Below, piece by piece: positions 42,735 through 52,381 of a stretch of DNA of 64,000 bases (positions are counted from its first letter, which is position 1; each line of letters starts with the position of its first letter). The DNA comes from Bacteroidota bacterium (GTDB lineage Bacteria > Bacteroidota > Bacteroidia > Chitinophagales > Chitinophagaceae). Made by a program: the position numbers and the translations under genes. Below the pieces are notes generated by a model. The model had not been told where the DNA came from and did no database searches. It worked only from the letters and a program-made list of their open reading frames with translations. Where the stretch lies: NCBI GenBank assembly GCA_030706735.1, contig JAUZNZ010000004.1, forward strand, positions 62,001-126,000. The letters are read 5' to 3'.

Positions 42735-44366
42735 TTACGGCTCCTGTAGGAAGGGGTACCGGTAATCGGTCGGAGGCTGGAAGGTTTCCTTGATCGTACG
42801 CGAGCTTAACCAACGGTAGAGGTTCAGCATGGACCCTGCCTTGTCATTGGTACCGGATGCCCTCGCGCCGCCGAATGGCTGCTGACCGACGACGGCGCCG
42901 GTCGGCTTATCATTGACGTAAAAATTGCCGGCGGCATGCCGTAGCCTGGCCGTGGCCAGCTCAACCGCCTCGCGGTCAAGAGAAATGACCGACCCGGTCA
43001 GCGCATAGGGGGAGGTCGCATTGACCAGGTCAAGCGTTTTTTCGAACTCACCGGCCTTATAGACATATACGGTCAGCACCGGCCCGAAGATCTCCTCGCA
43101 CATAGTCACATAGCCCGGTTCCTTTGCTTCGATGACCGTGGGCTGGATGAAATATCCCTTAGATTTATCGCAATGGCCCCCCACCCAGATATCGGCCTTG
43201 CCATCGCTCTTTGCCCTATCAATATAGGTTTTGATCTTATCGAAGCTCTTTTCGTCGATGACGGCATTGATGAAGTTGGAAAAATCCTCGACCGTCCCCA
43301 TCTTGAGGCTATTGATGTCATCTATCAATCGTTGCTTCACGGCCGCCGCCAGATTGTCCGGAATATAGGCCCGCGATGCCGCGGAACATTTCTGACCCTG
43401 GTATTCGAATGCCCCTCGCAAGAGCGCCGTGGCTACCACAGCCGGATCGGCCGATTCATGCGCAATGACGAAGTCCTTGCCGCCCGTCTCTCCCACGATC
43501 CGGGGATAGGAACGATAAAGGCCCATGTTCTCTCCAATCGTCTTCCACATCTGGTTAAAGACGCCGGTCGAGCCGGTAAAATGAACGCCGGCGAATTCCG
43601 GATGGGAAAAACAGACCTTGCCGAGAACAGGACCGTTGACATAGACGAGGTTAATGACTCCATCGGGCAAACCGGCCTCTTTCAGTACGCGCATGAACAT
43701 TTGCGCAGAGAAGATCTGCGTATGCGCCGCCTTCCAAACCACGGTATTGCCGCATAGCGCCGCCGAAGTGGGGAGGTTCCCGCCGATCGCCGTGAAGTTG
43801 AATGGAGTGATCGCCAGTACGAACCCCTCCAGGGCGCGATACTCCAGGCGGTTATGCACCCCCGGTGCACTGACCGGCTGCTGCCGGTAGATCTCACTTA
43901 GAAAATGGACGTTCCAGCGCAAAAAGTCGATGAGTTCGCAAGCGCTGTCGATCTCCGCCTGGTAGGCATTCTTGCTCTGTCCAAGCATCGTCGTGCCATT
44001 CATAAGCGAACGGTACTTGCCGGCCAGGAGGTCCGCTGCTTTCAGGAAGGTTCCCGCACGGTTCTCCCAGCTCAATGCCTCCCAGCCCGCCTTCGCCGCA
44101 AGGGCAGCATCGATCGCCTGCCGTACATGGCTCTCGTCGCCTTCGTGAAAATGACCCAGCAGGTGAGAAGTCTCATGAGGCGGCCGCAACTCCAGCTTAT
44201 TGCCCGTGCGCACTTCCTTTCCGCCGATATACATCGGTATATCGTGTTGCCGGCTTTTCAATTCCTTCAGGGCCTTCTTCAGGTCCGTACGTTCCTTGCT
44301 GCCCGGCGCATAGTTCAATACCGGCTCATTGGCCGGCGCCGGATAGTTGAAATATCCCAGGTTCAT
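42735..44366 (-). CDS. pruA: 1-Pyrroline-5-carboxylate dehydrogenase
   Basis: A 543-residue aldehyde dehydrogenase of the class found in Bacteroidota and eukaryotic mitochondria. Catalytic Glu293 is in VGETGGKDF and Cys327 in YQGQKCSAASRAY; LAITPFNFTAIGGNL is the NAD-binding start and KPTGAVVGQQPFGGARASG the C-terminal block. It oxidises glutamate-gamma-semialdehyde to glutamate in proline degradation. No proline dehydrogenase is adjacent. It starts 25 bases after the prfB stop and may be cotranscribed. Confidence 0.95.
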   Translation of the reverse strand: MNLGYFNYPAPANEPVLNYAPGSKERTDLKKALKELKSRQHDIPMYIGGKEVRTGNKLELRPPHETSHLLGHFHEGDESHVRQAIDAALAAKAGWEALSWENRAGTFLKAADLLAGKYRSLMNGTTMLGQSKNAYQAEIDSACELIDFLRWNVHFLSEIYRQQPVSAPGVHNRLEYRALEGFVLAITPFNFTAIGGNLPTSAALCGNTVVWKAAHTQIFSAQMFMRVLKEAGLPDGVINLVYVNGPVLGKVCFSHPEFAGVHFTGSTGVFNQMWKTIGENMGLYRSYPRIVGETGGKDFVIAHESADPAVVATALLRGAFEYQGQKCSAASRAYIPDNLAAAVKQRLIDDINSLKMGTVEDFSNFINAVIDEKSFDKIKTYIDRAKSDGKADIWVGGHCDKSKGYFIQPTVIEAKEPGYVTMCEEIFGPVLTVYVYKAGEFEKTLDLVNATSPYALTGSVISLDREAVELATARLRHAAGNFYVNDKPTGAVVGQQPFGGARASGTNDKAGSMLNLYRWLSSRTIKETFQPPTDYRYPFLQEP

Positions 44367-44391
44367 GTGTGACTTTATTTTGACTCAATAA

Positions 44392-45481
44392 TTAATCGGC
44401 TTCTTTCTCGCTCATCAGATAGGCTTTTATGAAACCGTCCAGCTCCCCATCCATCACCGGTTGCACGTTCCCCACTTCATAATCCGTGCGGTGATCCTTG
44501 ATCATCTTGTAGGGATGAAATACATAGGAACGGATCTGTGAACCCCACTCGATCTTCTTCTTGGTGGAATTGGTGGCATTTTTCAACTCCTCGCGCCGGC
44601 GCAGTTCCTCTTCATACAACCGGCTCTTCAGCATTTTTAATGCCTTCTCCCGGTTTTCGCCCTGCGTACGGGCCTGCTGACATTCGACAATGATGCCGCT
44701 GGGGATATGCTTGAGGCGTACGGCCGTTTCCACCTTGTTCACATTCTGGCCGCCCTTGCCTCCACTCCGGTAAAATTCCCATTCCAGGTCTGCCGGGCTT
44801 ACTTCGATCTCGATGCTATCGTCCACTAACGGATACACGAAGACCGACGCAAAGGACGTGTGACGCCTGGCATTGGAGTCGAATGGAGAGATCCGGACCA
44901 ACCGGTGTACGCCACTCTCGGCCTTCAGGTGGCCATAGGCAAAAGGGCCTTCGAACTGGATCGTCGCGCTCTTGATGCCAGCCCCCTCTCCGTCCTGCAG
45001 GTCAAGCTCCGTGACGTTCCACCCCTGCTTTTCACCGTACATCCGGTACATCCGCAGCAGCATTTCGGCCCAGTCCTGGCTTTCCGTGCCCCCGGCCCCG
45101 GAATTGATTTGCATAACGGCCGGCAGCTCATCCTCGGGTTGGTTGAGGGTGCTCTTGAATTCGGCCTCCTCGATCTGCTTCACCGCCTTGTCAAAGGCTT
45201 CCCTCGTCTCCTCTTCACTGGCCTCTCCGCCTTTCCAGAAGTCGAACAGTACGGCAAAATCCTCCACCGCCGCTTCCACCGACTCGAATAGCTTGACCCA
45301 ATACTCATTTACCTTGATGTTCTTGAGAATTTCCGTAGCGCGCCGGTTGTCGTCCCAGAATCCCGGGCTTAACGACAACTGCCTCTCTTCGTTGATCTTA
45401 TATTGCCGGTTTCCGACGTCAAAGAAACCTCCTTAGAACCGCCACCCGGTCCCGCATGCTCTTGATCTGTTCCTGTGTCAT
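44392..45481 (-). CDS. prfB: Peptide chain release factor 2, with programmed +1 frameshift
   Basis: ATG 45481 opens a 20-codon frame ending at TGA 45421-45419; the gene continues in the +1 frame from GAC 45420. The slip site is CTTTGAC (45424-45418), preceded by the Shine-Dalgarno-like AGGAGG (45433-45428), exactly as in other prfB genes. The joined product is 362 residues. It has the GGQ motif ([11 protein letters not shown]) for peptidyl-tRNA hydrolysis and the stop-codon recognition tripeptide SPF (RISPFDSN). RF2 reads UGA and UAA, and the frameshift autoregulates its level. The UGA in the leader is the substrate of RF2 itself. Confidence 0.95.
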
Positions 45482-45811
45482 AGGGCGCGAAGGTAAGAAA
45501 GATTTTAAACATGAATGTGGATAACCAGGTGCAAAACGGGTGCATAACAACGGCAGGAAAAATTTGGAAAACGATGGATGAGAGATGTACCTTAGTATTA
45601 CAAAATGAGAAGCAAAATTCTGTAAAAAGAAAAGAGCAACTCAGGAGAAGTGGAAGTCCGTCAAAAGACTGAAACAACTCACGGAAGCATCGGGTCAGTA
45701 AGTAAGGAGGCTTCGGCCGAAATACTGAATAAGACTTGATGCTTTCCCATTTTATTCCCACCATTCCCTCCATTTGCGGTTTCCTCGCACATCCTATATA
45801 TTTGTTTGATA
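45482..45811. other. Intergenic region between prfB and the LytTR regulator
   Basis: No gene is seen in these 330 bases. It holds a lone DnaA-box match (TGTGGATAA, 45516-45524) and, at the right edge, the regulator promoter at 45773-45804. Short frames here are overlaps of the prfB leader or chance. Confidence 0.6.
45773..45804 (+). promoter_or_regulatory. Promoter of the LytTR regulator
   Basis: TTTG (45773-45776), 20 bases, TATATTTG (45797-45804): both boxes and the spacing match the Bacteroidota consensus exactly. Only seven bases separate it from ATG 45812, so the transcript may be leaderless or nearly so. Confidence 0.65.
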
Positions 45812-46516
45812 ATGGATAGGCTAAAATACCTGATCGTCGAAGACGACGAGATCGATCGTTTGAGCGTCGAACAGGAGGCGGACAAGTTCCCGTTCCTGCA
45901 AAAGATCGCCGCATGCTCGCATCCGGTCGAAGCCGCAGAACTCATCGCCACCAGCCATCCCGATATCCTGTTCGTCGACATTGAAATGCCTGGGATCAGC
46001 GGATTGCAACTGGTAAAGAGCACCGCAAATAGTCACATGCTGCCCGTCTTCATCACCTCGCACCCCGAATTCGCCATCGAAAGTTATGAGATAGAGGCCT
46101 TCGATTACCTGCTGAAACCCCTCACCGCCGACCGGTTCGCACGCTGCGCCCTTCGCCTCCACGACTTTCACCAGTTGCGGAATAAGGCATTTGCCTTCGA
46201 CACACAGCAGGAGTCGGATTTCATCATCATCAAACAGGGATATGAAAAGTGCAGGATCCGGCTCCACGATATTCTTTACGTCGAGGCTATGAAAGATTAC
46301 ACCCGCGTGATCACGCCGGCCAGGCAATACCTCGTGCTGACCACCCTGGGCAGCATGCAGGAGCGTCTGCCCCCGCAAAAATTTACTCGCATTCATCGTA
46401 GTTATATCGTCAACGTCGATAAGATCGAGCGCGTCAAAGGCAACAAAGTGCAGTTGCCCGCCCATGAGTTGCCTTTAGGGAAGCTGTATAGGAATGTTCT
46501 GAACGGAAAATTCTGA
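45812..46516 (+). CDS. LytTR-family response regulator
   Basis: A 234-residue two-domain regulator. The receiver has the acidic pair in YLIVEDDEID, phosphoacceptor Asp56 (LFVDIEMPG), Ser/Thr in FITSHPEF and Lys in DYLLKPL. The C-terminal LytTR domain spans about 135-234: IRLHDILYVEAMKDYTRV, FTRIHRSYIVNVDKI and LPLGKLYR. LytTR proteins bind DNA through beta-strands. A TTG at 45806 is in frame, but ATG 45812 is the better start. The histidine kinase follows 14 bases downstream and is the likely partner. Confidence 0.93.
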   Translation: MDRLKYLIVEDDEIDRLSVEQEADKFPFLQKIAACSHPVEAAELIATSHPDILFVDIEMPGISGLQLVKSTANSHMLPVFITSHPEFAIESYEIEAFDYLLKPLTADRFARCALRLHDFHQLRNKAFAFDTQQESDFIIIKQGYEKCRIRLHDILYVEAMKDYTRVITPARQYLVLTTLGSMQERLPPQKFTRIHRSYIVNVDKIERVKGNKVQLPAHELPLGKLYRNVLNGKF

Positions 46517-46530
46517 TAAACATCGTGCAT

Positions 46531-48732
46531 ATGAAAGTAAATCGCTGCATGCTGCTCGTTCTCGCCTCTCTCAACGGCATATTCTTCATCCCCGCCGTAT
46601 GCGCCCAACCTGCCCCATCCGCCCGGCCCGCCGCATCCGCCCAGCCCGCCGCCCGGTCCCCTCAACCGCCGGACCTGCGGAAGCTCCGGGGCTATCCAGA
46701 CCAGATCAAGGCCATGCTCGCATATTGCGGGCAATTGCAGGCCAATACCTTCGGGATAGCGAATAACTATGTACTGCTGAGCGCGGCAGCCCTTGACGGC
46801 CTGCAACGGACAAAGCCGGATGATGCGAAGAACCGATCTCTATTCTCCATCTTCGCCGCGGTAGGGTACTATTACCAGCTCAAATTCGACAGCGCCCAAT
46901 ATTATTTCTATAAAGGATTGCACGAGGCGCAGATTGTACACGACACGAGGCAGATCGTCCGGGCATGCGTGTCCCTTATTCCCCTCAATTTCCAGTTGCA
47001 GCAGAATGACAAGGTCGATGAATGCAAGAACATTCTCCAATCCATCGTCGATACCACGCACGACCTGACCAACCGGGAAGACGGTTATTCAGCCCTCGGT
47101 ACCTATTATCAGCAAAAATCATATTACAGTACGGCGCAGGATTATTTTATCAAGGGTATCGAGCTGCGCGAAAAGGAATTGGATACGCTGTCCGATCCGC
47201 AAAAGAAATTCTCGTTCGCCATACAGAATGATATGCTCTCCAAGCTTTATCTCAATACGGAGATGGCCGATAAGAGCCTCGACGCGCTCAGGCGTGGGGC
47301 TCGTTACGCCGACGTGTCCGCCATCTCGAACAACCGCATCCTGAGCTCGTTTGTGGAGGCCTTCACCACCTCTGGCCATATCGATTCCGCACTTTTTTAC
47401 AACAAGCAGCTCGACGCCGGCGTAGGCGATCCCATGCAATTCTCCTCGGAGGTCATCTCTTCCGACCTGAATATCGCCATCTATTATATTGACCACAAGC
47501 AATATGCCCTGGCCCTGCCCTATATTCAAAAAAGCGACACCCTGGCCACCCGCACCCAATCTCCCCTGATGATCTTCCAGGTCCAGATGACCAGAGGTCG
47601 ATACCTGGCGGAGACAGGAAAATATGATCAGGCCATATCCAATCTGAATCAGGCGATGCCCATCGCCAGACAATTCAGTAAGGAACTGTACGGGAATATC
47701 CTGAAGTCGATGGCCATCGCCTATAAAGGCAAGGGAAATGCGGGCGCCGCCCTGCGCTACTATGAGCAGTACGTGGACGTTAACGATTCGCTGAGCAAAG
47801 AAAAGCTGTCAAGGACCTTCGCCGACCTGGAAACGCATTATCAGACGCACGAAAAGGAGCTCCGCATCGCTTCCCTGGATAAAGAGAACCGGGTCAACGT
47901 CCTTGAGCTGGAGAACGCATCCCGCACCCGCCTGCTATTGATCCTGGGCCTCGCGGCGCTCGGCATCATTTCCCTATTGCTCTATTTCATCTACCGGAAT
48001 AAGGAAAAGCTCAACAAGGCCCTCAATGACCGGAATGACCAGTTGGACAAACTGAACAGGGATCTCGCGGAGGCCAACGAGACCAAGGCTCGGCTCTTCG
48101 GCATCATCAGTCACGATCTTCGCTCGCCCGTCGGAAAGATCGTCCGCCTGCTGCAGATCCAGAACGAACGCCCCGATCTGCTGAATGACGAGGCCCGCAA
48201 ACGCCATGAGGACCGCCTGAAGCGGGCTTCGGAAAATGTCCTCGAAACCATGGAGGATCTTCTGTTGTGGAGCAAGAGCCAGATGCAGCATTTCACGCCC
48301 GAATTCCGGCCGGTCCGCATTGCGGACCTGGTCCAAAAAGAGATCGCCTTACTCCAGGAGCAGCAGGAGGAGGGCGACCTGAGGATCGATTGCCGCGTAC
48401 CCGACTCCTTTGTACAGAACACCGACGAAAATTTCCTCGCGGTCATCGTCCGTAATCTCCTCCAGAATGCCGTAAAATATAGCGATGCGAACCGGGTCAT
48501 TACGATCGCCTCCAGCGGACAAAAACTGACTATTTCTAATCCCGCCTCTACGACCCAGGCGGAATTCCTGAACAGGCGCCTGGACAATACACAAGTGGAT
48601 AGCAAAGGTTCGGGGCTGGGGCTCCAGATCGCCGCCGACCTCGCCGCCCGCATACATACCCGCCTGTTCTTCCGCGAAGAGGCAGGACATGAACTGACGG
48701 CCGTCCTCAGCTGGGAGACCCCCTTCCTCTAG
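46531..48732 (+). CDS. TPR-containing membrane sensor histidine kinase
   Basis: A 733-residue kinase: signal peptide, an Ala/Pro-rich linker (about 26-46), periplasmic TPR repeats (about 70-430), one transmembrane helix (about 467-488), a coiled-coil, HisKA with His528 (GIISHDLRSPVGKI), and a HATPase domain with N-box Asn646 (NLLQNAVKYSD) and G2 box GSGLGL (693-698). The usual G1 box (DxGxG) is not seen: the corresponding strand reads LTISNPAST. The ATG at 46531 follows an in-frame GTG at 46525. It is probably cotranscribed with the LytTR regulator and precedes six exported-protein genes. Confidence 0.9.
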   Translation: MKVNRCMLLVLASLNGIFFIPAVCAQPAPSARPAASAQPAARSPQPPDLRKLRGYPDQIKAMLAYCGQLQANTFGIANNYVLLSAAALDGLQRTKPDDAKNRSLFSIFAAVGYYYQLKFDSAQYYFYKGLHEAQIVHDTRQIVRACVSLIPLNFQLQQNDKVDECKNILQSIVDTTHDLTNREDGYSALGTYYQQKSYYSTAQDYFIKGIELREKELDTLSDPQKKFSFAIQNDMLSKLYLNTEMADKSLDALRRGARYADVSAISNNRILSSFVEAFTTSGHIDSALFYNKQLDAGVGDPMQFSSEVISSDLNIAIYYIDHKQYALALPYIQKSDTLATRTQSPLMIFQVQMTRGRYLAETGKYDQAISNLNQAMPIARQFSKELYGNILKSMAIAYKGKGNAGAALRYYEQYVDVNDSLSKEKLSRTFADLETHYQTHEKELRIASLDKENRVNVLELENASRTRLLLILGLAALGIISLLLYFIYRNKEKLNKALNDRNDQLDKLNRDLAEANETKARLFGIISHDLRSPVGKIVRLLQIQNERPDLLNDEARKRHEDRLKRASENVLETMEDLLLWSKSQMQHFTPEFRPVRIADLVQKEIALLQEQQEEGDLRIDCRVPDSFVQNTDENFLAVIVRNLLQNAVKYSDANRVITIASSGQKLTISNPASTTQAEFLNRRLDNTQVDSKGSGLGLQIAADLAARIHTRLFFREEAGHELTAVLSWETPFL

Positions 48733-48768
48733 CCGCCTTCCCGCCCTCCGCCGCCTTCCCGCCTTCCG
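48733..48768. repeat. 18-base tandem repeat after the kinase stop
   Basis: CCGCCTTCCCGCCCTCCG and CCGCCTTCCCGCCTTCCG, followed by a partial third copy, begin directly after the kinase TAG. It is almost pure C/T/G on this strand, like the arrays at 7857 and 61884. Confidence 0.6.
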
Positions 48769-48804
48769 CCGCCCGCGCCCCCTTCGTTTAACGATTTTCA
48801 AAAG

Positions 48805-48839
48805 ACGTTCGTCGAGTATTTCGCCGGACGTTTTTTTTT
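48805..48839 (+). terminator. Terminator after the kinase gene
   Basis: ACGTTCG (48805-48811) pairs with CGGACGT (48825-48831) with one T-G pair, followed by nine T residues. It would separate the two-component genes from the exported-protein genes, or act as an attenuator. Confidence 0.6.
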
Positions 48840-48841
48840 GC

Positions 48842-48880
48842 CCGGACATTTGGATAATAAATGGTAAAGCCAAATGCCGG
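48842..48880. promoter_or_regulatory. Inverted repeat upstream of the DUF4412 gene
   Basis: CATTTGG (48847-48853) and CCAAATG (48870-48876), with CCGG next to each arm (48842-48845 and 48877-48880), spaced by 16 bases. It lies about 80 bases before ATG 48963 and could be an operator or a leader hairpin. Confidence 0.35.
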
Positions 48881-48962
48881 AGACGAAGAGCACAAAATGG
48901 ATACAATGGGTACTCCTGCTGCTGGCCGTCCTTTTTTTCTCACTCGCACTAATCATGATTTT

Positions 48963-50102
48963 ATGAAGAAAAAATTCGCCTCCTCCGCTGCCATCCCGCT
49001 GCTCATTCTGGTGACAGCCGGCCCATATCCCGTCCACGCTCAATTCTTTAAACAACTGCTGAACACGGCAAAACAAACCGCGCAAAATCACGCCAACGAC
49101 AGGACGAGCCAGGTTACGAACACTGCGCTCAATAAGGTGGACAGCGCCCTGCGATTCAAAAATAAAGGAGCTTCATCGACCGGCAGCGGATCGACCACCG
49201 GATCGGCCGTCAATGGAACGGCCAATTCCCTGCCCCCCGGCGCAAACCTGGGTACAAACCCCGGCACAATTCCCGTCGATACGTCCGCGACCCGCCGGGT
49301 ATTGGGCGCCTTTGCGCAGGCGGCTGCCGCCAATCCGAACGACACCTCCTCCGCAGACCTCACGATGAAGGCGCTCAACATGCTGGCTGGTGGGGGCGGG
49401 GTGTCCGCATCCGATTCTGCGGCAGCGATAAAAAGTTTCATGACCGCCACCGGAGGCAGCGGCCTGTTTTATCAATACGTCACCACGGCTACCGCGAAGG
49501 CTCGCGGCACATCCCGCGATACGTCATCCAGCTGGATGACCGTCAATGGAAATGGTCGCAAAGAGTCGAGGATAAATTTGCCCGCCGCCATGGGCGGCAA
49601 AATGATCGTCATCGGACATGCCAGCCAGCCGCAATACAGCATGATGCTTGACGCCGATAAAAGGACCTATTCCCTTAACGTTATCGATACCTCCCTCATC
49701 AATGCAGGCGGAGAGACCTACCAGGTCAGCCGCGTTGGCAATGAAACGGTCCAAGGCTTCTCCTGTACCCATTCCCGCCTTACAACGACCCACGGATCGG
49801 GGTTGTTCAAATCGACCTCGACGATGGATCTGTGGACGAGTACCGCCATTCCAGGCTATGCCCTGTATAAACGAATGAACGACATGACCAACCTGAAACC
49901 TAAGATGATCCAGGCGCTGGACAATGCCGGGGCCGGCGGCTTCATCGTCAAAATGACGGCGGGTGACAAGGATTATTCCATGAGCATGGAGCTCCTCAAA
50001 GCGGAGACCCGGAATTGCCCGGCATCCCTCTTCCTGATCCCTGCCGGATACCGCAAGTCGGACGAAAGCATGATGGCTCATATGCTGTCGGGCGCGAAAT
50101 AG
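48963..50102 (+). CDS. Exported DUF4412 domain protein
   Basis: A 379-residue exported protein. ATG 48963 gives a signal peptide ending near PVHAQ. A Ser/Gly/Thr-rich region follows (about 80-110), then a DUF4412-type domain over about 200-330 with DTSSSWMTVNGNGRKES, YSMMLDADKRTYSLNVID and QVSRVGNETVQGFSCTHSRL, and the end GYRKSD. DUF4412 proteins are secreted and uncharacterised. It is the first of six exported proteins on this strand. Confidence 0.72.
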   Translation: MKKKFASSAAIPLLILVTAGPYPVHAQFFKQLLNTAKQTAQNHANDRTSQVTNTALNKVDSALRFKNKGASSTGSGSTTGSAVNGTANSLPPGANLGTNPGTIPVDTSATRRVLGAFAQAAAANPNDTSSADLTMKALNMLAGGGGVSASDSAAAIKSFMTATGGSGLFYQYVTTATAKARGTSRDTSSSWMTVNGNGRKESRINLPAAMGGKMIVIGHASQPQYSMMLDADKRTYSLNVIDTSLINAGGETYQVSRVGNETVQGFSCTHSRLTTTHGSGLFKSTSTMDLWTSTAIPGYALYKRMNDMTNLKPKMIQALDNAGAGGFIVKMTAGDKDYSMSMELLKAETRNCPASLFLIPAGYRKSDESMMAHMLSGAK

Positions 50103-50130
50103 TAATGATTCACTCTAAATACTTATTCGT

Positions 50131-50631
50131 ATGCATTTGAAAAAGCGATTACCCATGGCGGTCCTCTGCGGGATCATCATCTTGAATGCCTGCTCCAAGA
50201 AGGGCAGCAGTAGCAGCGGCGGCGGCACGGGAGACGGCAGTTTCTCCGTGACCATTGACGGCAAAACGATCTCCGGCACCGATAAAATGAATAATGCGGA
50301 TCTGATCATTGCAGCTGACCCCACCTCGAACTTCGACTCTGCCGGAGATATTTTCCTGACCATGCATGCCCAGGGCGATACGATCGGCGTTCATCTTCCC
50401 GACCGGACGGGCTTTACCGATGTAGGCGGCGCGGGGCTTGCCATATCCTACGGCGTGATCACCCTGCCCGACACGTTTTATTTGTTCACCGGGGTCCAAT
50501 TTAACGTCACGTCCCTGACAAAGACACGCATCGTCGGCACATTCTCGGGCACCGCTAACACAAGCCTGCTTCCGGGCGGCAAAGCCATCACGTTGACAAA
50601 CGGCAGTTTCAACCTGCCTCGGATCAATTGA
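50131..50631 (+). CDS. Small lipoprotein, DUF6252-like
   Basis: A 166-residue lipoprotein with lipobox LNAC (Cys21), a Ser/Gly-rich linker and a single beta-rich domain: SFSVTIDGKTISGTDK at the start, later VGTFSGTANTSLL and the end ITLTNGSFNLPRIN. This layout recalls small Bacteroidota lipoproteins of the DUF6252 type. Function unknown. It lies between the DUF4412 gene (28-base gap) and the beta-barrel gene (36-base gap). Confidence 0.65.
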   Translation: MHLKKRLPMAVLCGIIILNACSKKGSSSSGGGTGDGSFSVTIDGKTISGTDKMNNADLIIAADPTSNFDSAGDIFLTMHAQGDTIGVHLPDRTGFTDVGGAGLAISYGVITLPDTFYLFTGVQFNVTSLTKTRIVGTFSGTANTSLLPGGKAITLTNGSFNLPRIN

Positions 50632-50667
50632 TCGATCCCGGCATGACCGAACATAACTAAGCAAACG

Positions 50668-52371
50668 ATGCGTAGAAAGGTAGTTATTCTGTTAGTAGTT
50701 GCCGTTGCTTCCCGGGCGTTCTCTGCCGGCGCCCAGGACATCGGCACTTGGGGTTCGCAGAAGCCGGTTTCCCTTCGCGGCTCCGCCCAGATCCGCGGGA
50801 TTTTCTATGGCGCCTCGGGCATACCCGACAGGCGGACGCCCTTCTCATACCTTTTCGCGGGCAATCTGACCGCCGATCTCTACGGCGTCAGCATCCCCAT
50901 GAATTTTTCGATCAGCGAGCAGGATCGCTCATTCAGCCAACCCTTCAACCAGTTCGGGATCAGCCCCCACTATAAATGGATCACGCTCCACCTGGGTTAC
51001 CGCAACATTTCATTCTCCCCCTATACCCTGGCCGGCTATACCCTGCTCGGCGCCGGCGTCGAACTCACTCCTGGAAAATTCCGATTCGGTTTCATGTATG
51101 GCCGGCTTAACAGGGCAACCACACTCGATACCACGACCCAGAGCCTGGCGCCCATCTCCTTTACCAGAAAGGCCATTGCCGTCAAACTGGGCTACGGGAC
51201 AAAGGACAATTTCATCGACATCAGTATGCTCAAAGGAAAGGATGATCCCGGCAGCGTCCGTGTGCCGCAGGGCGCACTGGACTCGCTCGATGTTCTCCCC
51301 GCGGCCAATACGGTGATCGGCATCAGCGCCCGTCTCGCCCTCACCAAAACGATCTTCTTCGAAGGCGACGCCGGCACAAGCCTGTACACGCGCGATATCA
51401 ATTCCCCGCTCGTCCTGGACTCGCTCTCCGATCCCACGATAAAGGGCCTCAGGTCCGTGGCCATCGTCAATGGCAGCAGCCAACTCTATACCGCGCTCAG
51501 AGGAGCAATCGGTTATAAGGCCCGGGCCCTGACGATCAGGCTTCAATATCAACGCATCGACCCGGATTTTCAATCCATGGGCGCCTATTTTTTTAACAGT
51601 GATCTGGAGAACTACACCCTGGCACCGTCGTTTCACGCATGGAAGAACAAGCTGCGTTTTAACGGAAGCATCGGCTTTCAGCACGATAATCTGCAACACC
51701 AGAAGGAGGCCACCACGCATAAGCTGATCGCCACAGCCATGCTGAGCGCCGATATCAGCCGGCAACTCGGGATCGATCTGAACTATAGTAATTTCTCCAA
51801 TAACCAGCAGCCGAATACCATCCGTTTTGCCGACTCGCTCAAGATCGTGCAGACCACGCAAAATCTTTCGGTCAGCCCGCGCTGGATGCTCATCGGAGCG
51901 ACCTTTTCCCATACCGTGGTGCTCTCTGCCAATATGATGCAGATGAACGATTTCAACAATTATTTTGCACAAAACGCGATCAGCCGGACTATGATGTATA
52001 AACAGGTCTACCTCAATTACAGTTTCGGCTACATTCCGGCCCGCCTCACGGTCTTCGTCAATGTAAGCGCCACCCGGGCCGATGCCCCCGGCAATTCCGA
52101 AGACAATAAAGGCGGAACCCTTGGCTTTTCGAAGTCCTTGTTCAAGTCCGCCTTCCTCATCACAGCGAGCGCCGGATATTTTACGGGCAAACAGGGGAAC
52201 GTCAACCACAATACGATCAACGCGTCCGCGAACCTGACGTATAAGTTCCTGAACCGGCACAGCCTCAATGCGCTGTTCTTCTATACGAATGATAAGCCGG
52301 TCAGTACCGGGGCCTTGAACCCTGCTTTTTATGATACCCGTGCAGAGCTTGCCTACGGGTACAGTTTTTAA
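50668..52371 (+). CDS. Outer-membrane beta-barrel protein
   Basis: A 567-residue exported protein with a signal peptide (MRRKVVILLVVAVASRAFSAGAQ). The body is almost entirely alternating beta-strands with aromatic ends, for example ITLHLGYRNISFSPYTLAGY, RFGFMYGRLN, AYGYSF as the terminal strand, with about 18-22 strands expected. It ends in Phe as barrel proteins do. The next gene starts ten bases downstream. It is a candidate anchor or channel for the giant surface protein. Confidence 0.75.
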   Translation: MRRKVVILLVVAVASRAFSAGAQDIGTWGSQKPVSLRGSAQIRGIFYGASGIPDRRTPFSYLFAGNLTADLYGVSIPMNFSISEQDRSFSQPFNQFGISPHYKWITLHLGYRNISFSPYTLAGYTLLGAGVELTPGKFRFGFMYGRLNRATTLDTTTQSLAPISFTRKAIAVKLGYGTKDNFIDISMLKGKDDPGSVRVPQGALDSLDVLPAANTVIGISARLALTKTIFFEGDAGTSLYTRDINSPLVLDSLSDPTIKGLRSVAIVNGSSQLYTALRGAIGYKARALTIRLQYQRIDPDFQSMGAYFFNSDLENYTLAPSFHAWKNKLRFNGSIGFQHDNLQHQKEATTHKLIATAMLSADISRQLGIDLNYSNFSNNQQPNTIRFADSLKIVQTTQNLSVSPRWMLIGATFSHTVVLSANMMQMNDFNNYFAQNAISRTMMYKQVYLNYSFGYIPARLTVFVNVSATRADAPGNSEDNKGGTLGFSKSLFKSAFLITASAGYFTGKQGNVNHNTINASANLTYKFLNRHSLNALFFYTNDKPVSTGALNPAFYDTRAELAYGYSF

Positions 52372-52381
52372 TGACGTCATT

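Noticed and set aside
45516-45524. Single perfect DnaA box (TGTGGATAA) near prfB
   Set aside because: One box alone, without clusters, AT-rich unwinding region or dnaA/dnaN nearby, does not support an origin.
45482-45914. Extension of a prfB-overlapping minus-strand frame as a separate gene
   Set aside because: It reads the prfB leader in another frame and overlaps the start of the response regulator; the product has no recognisable domain.
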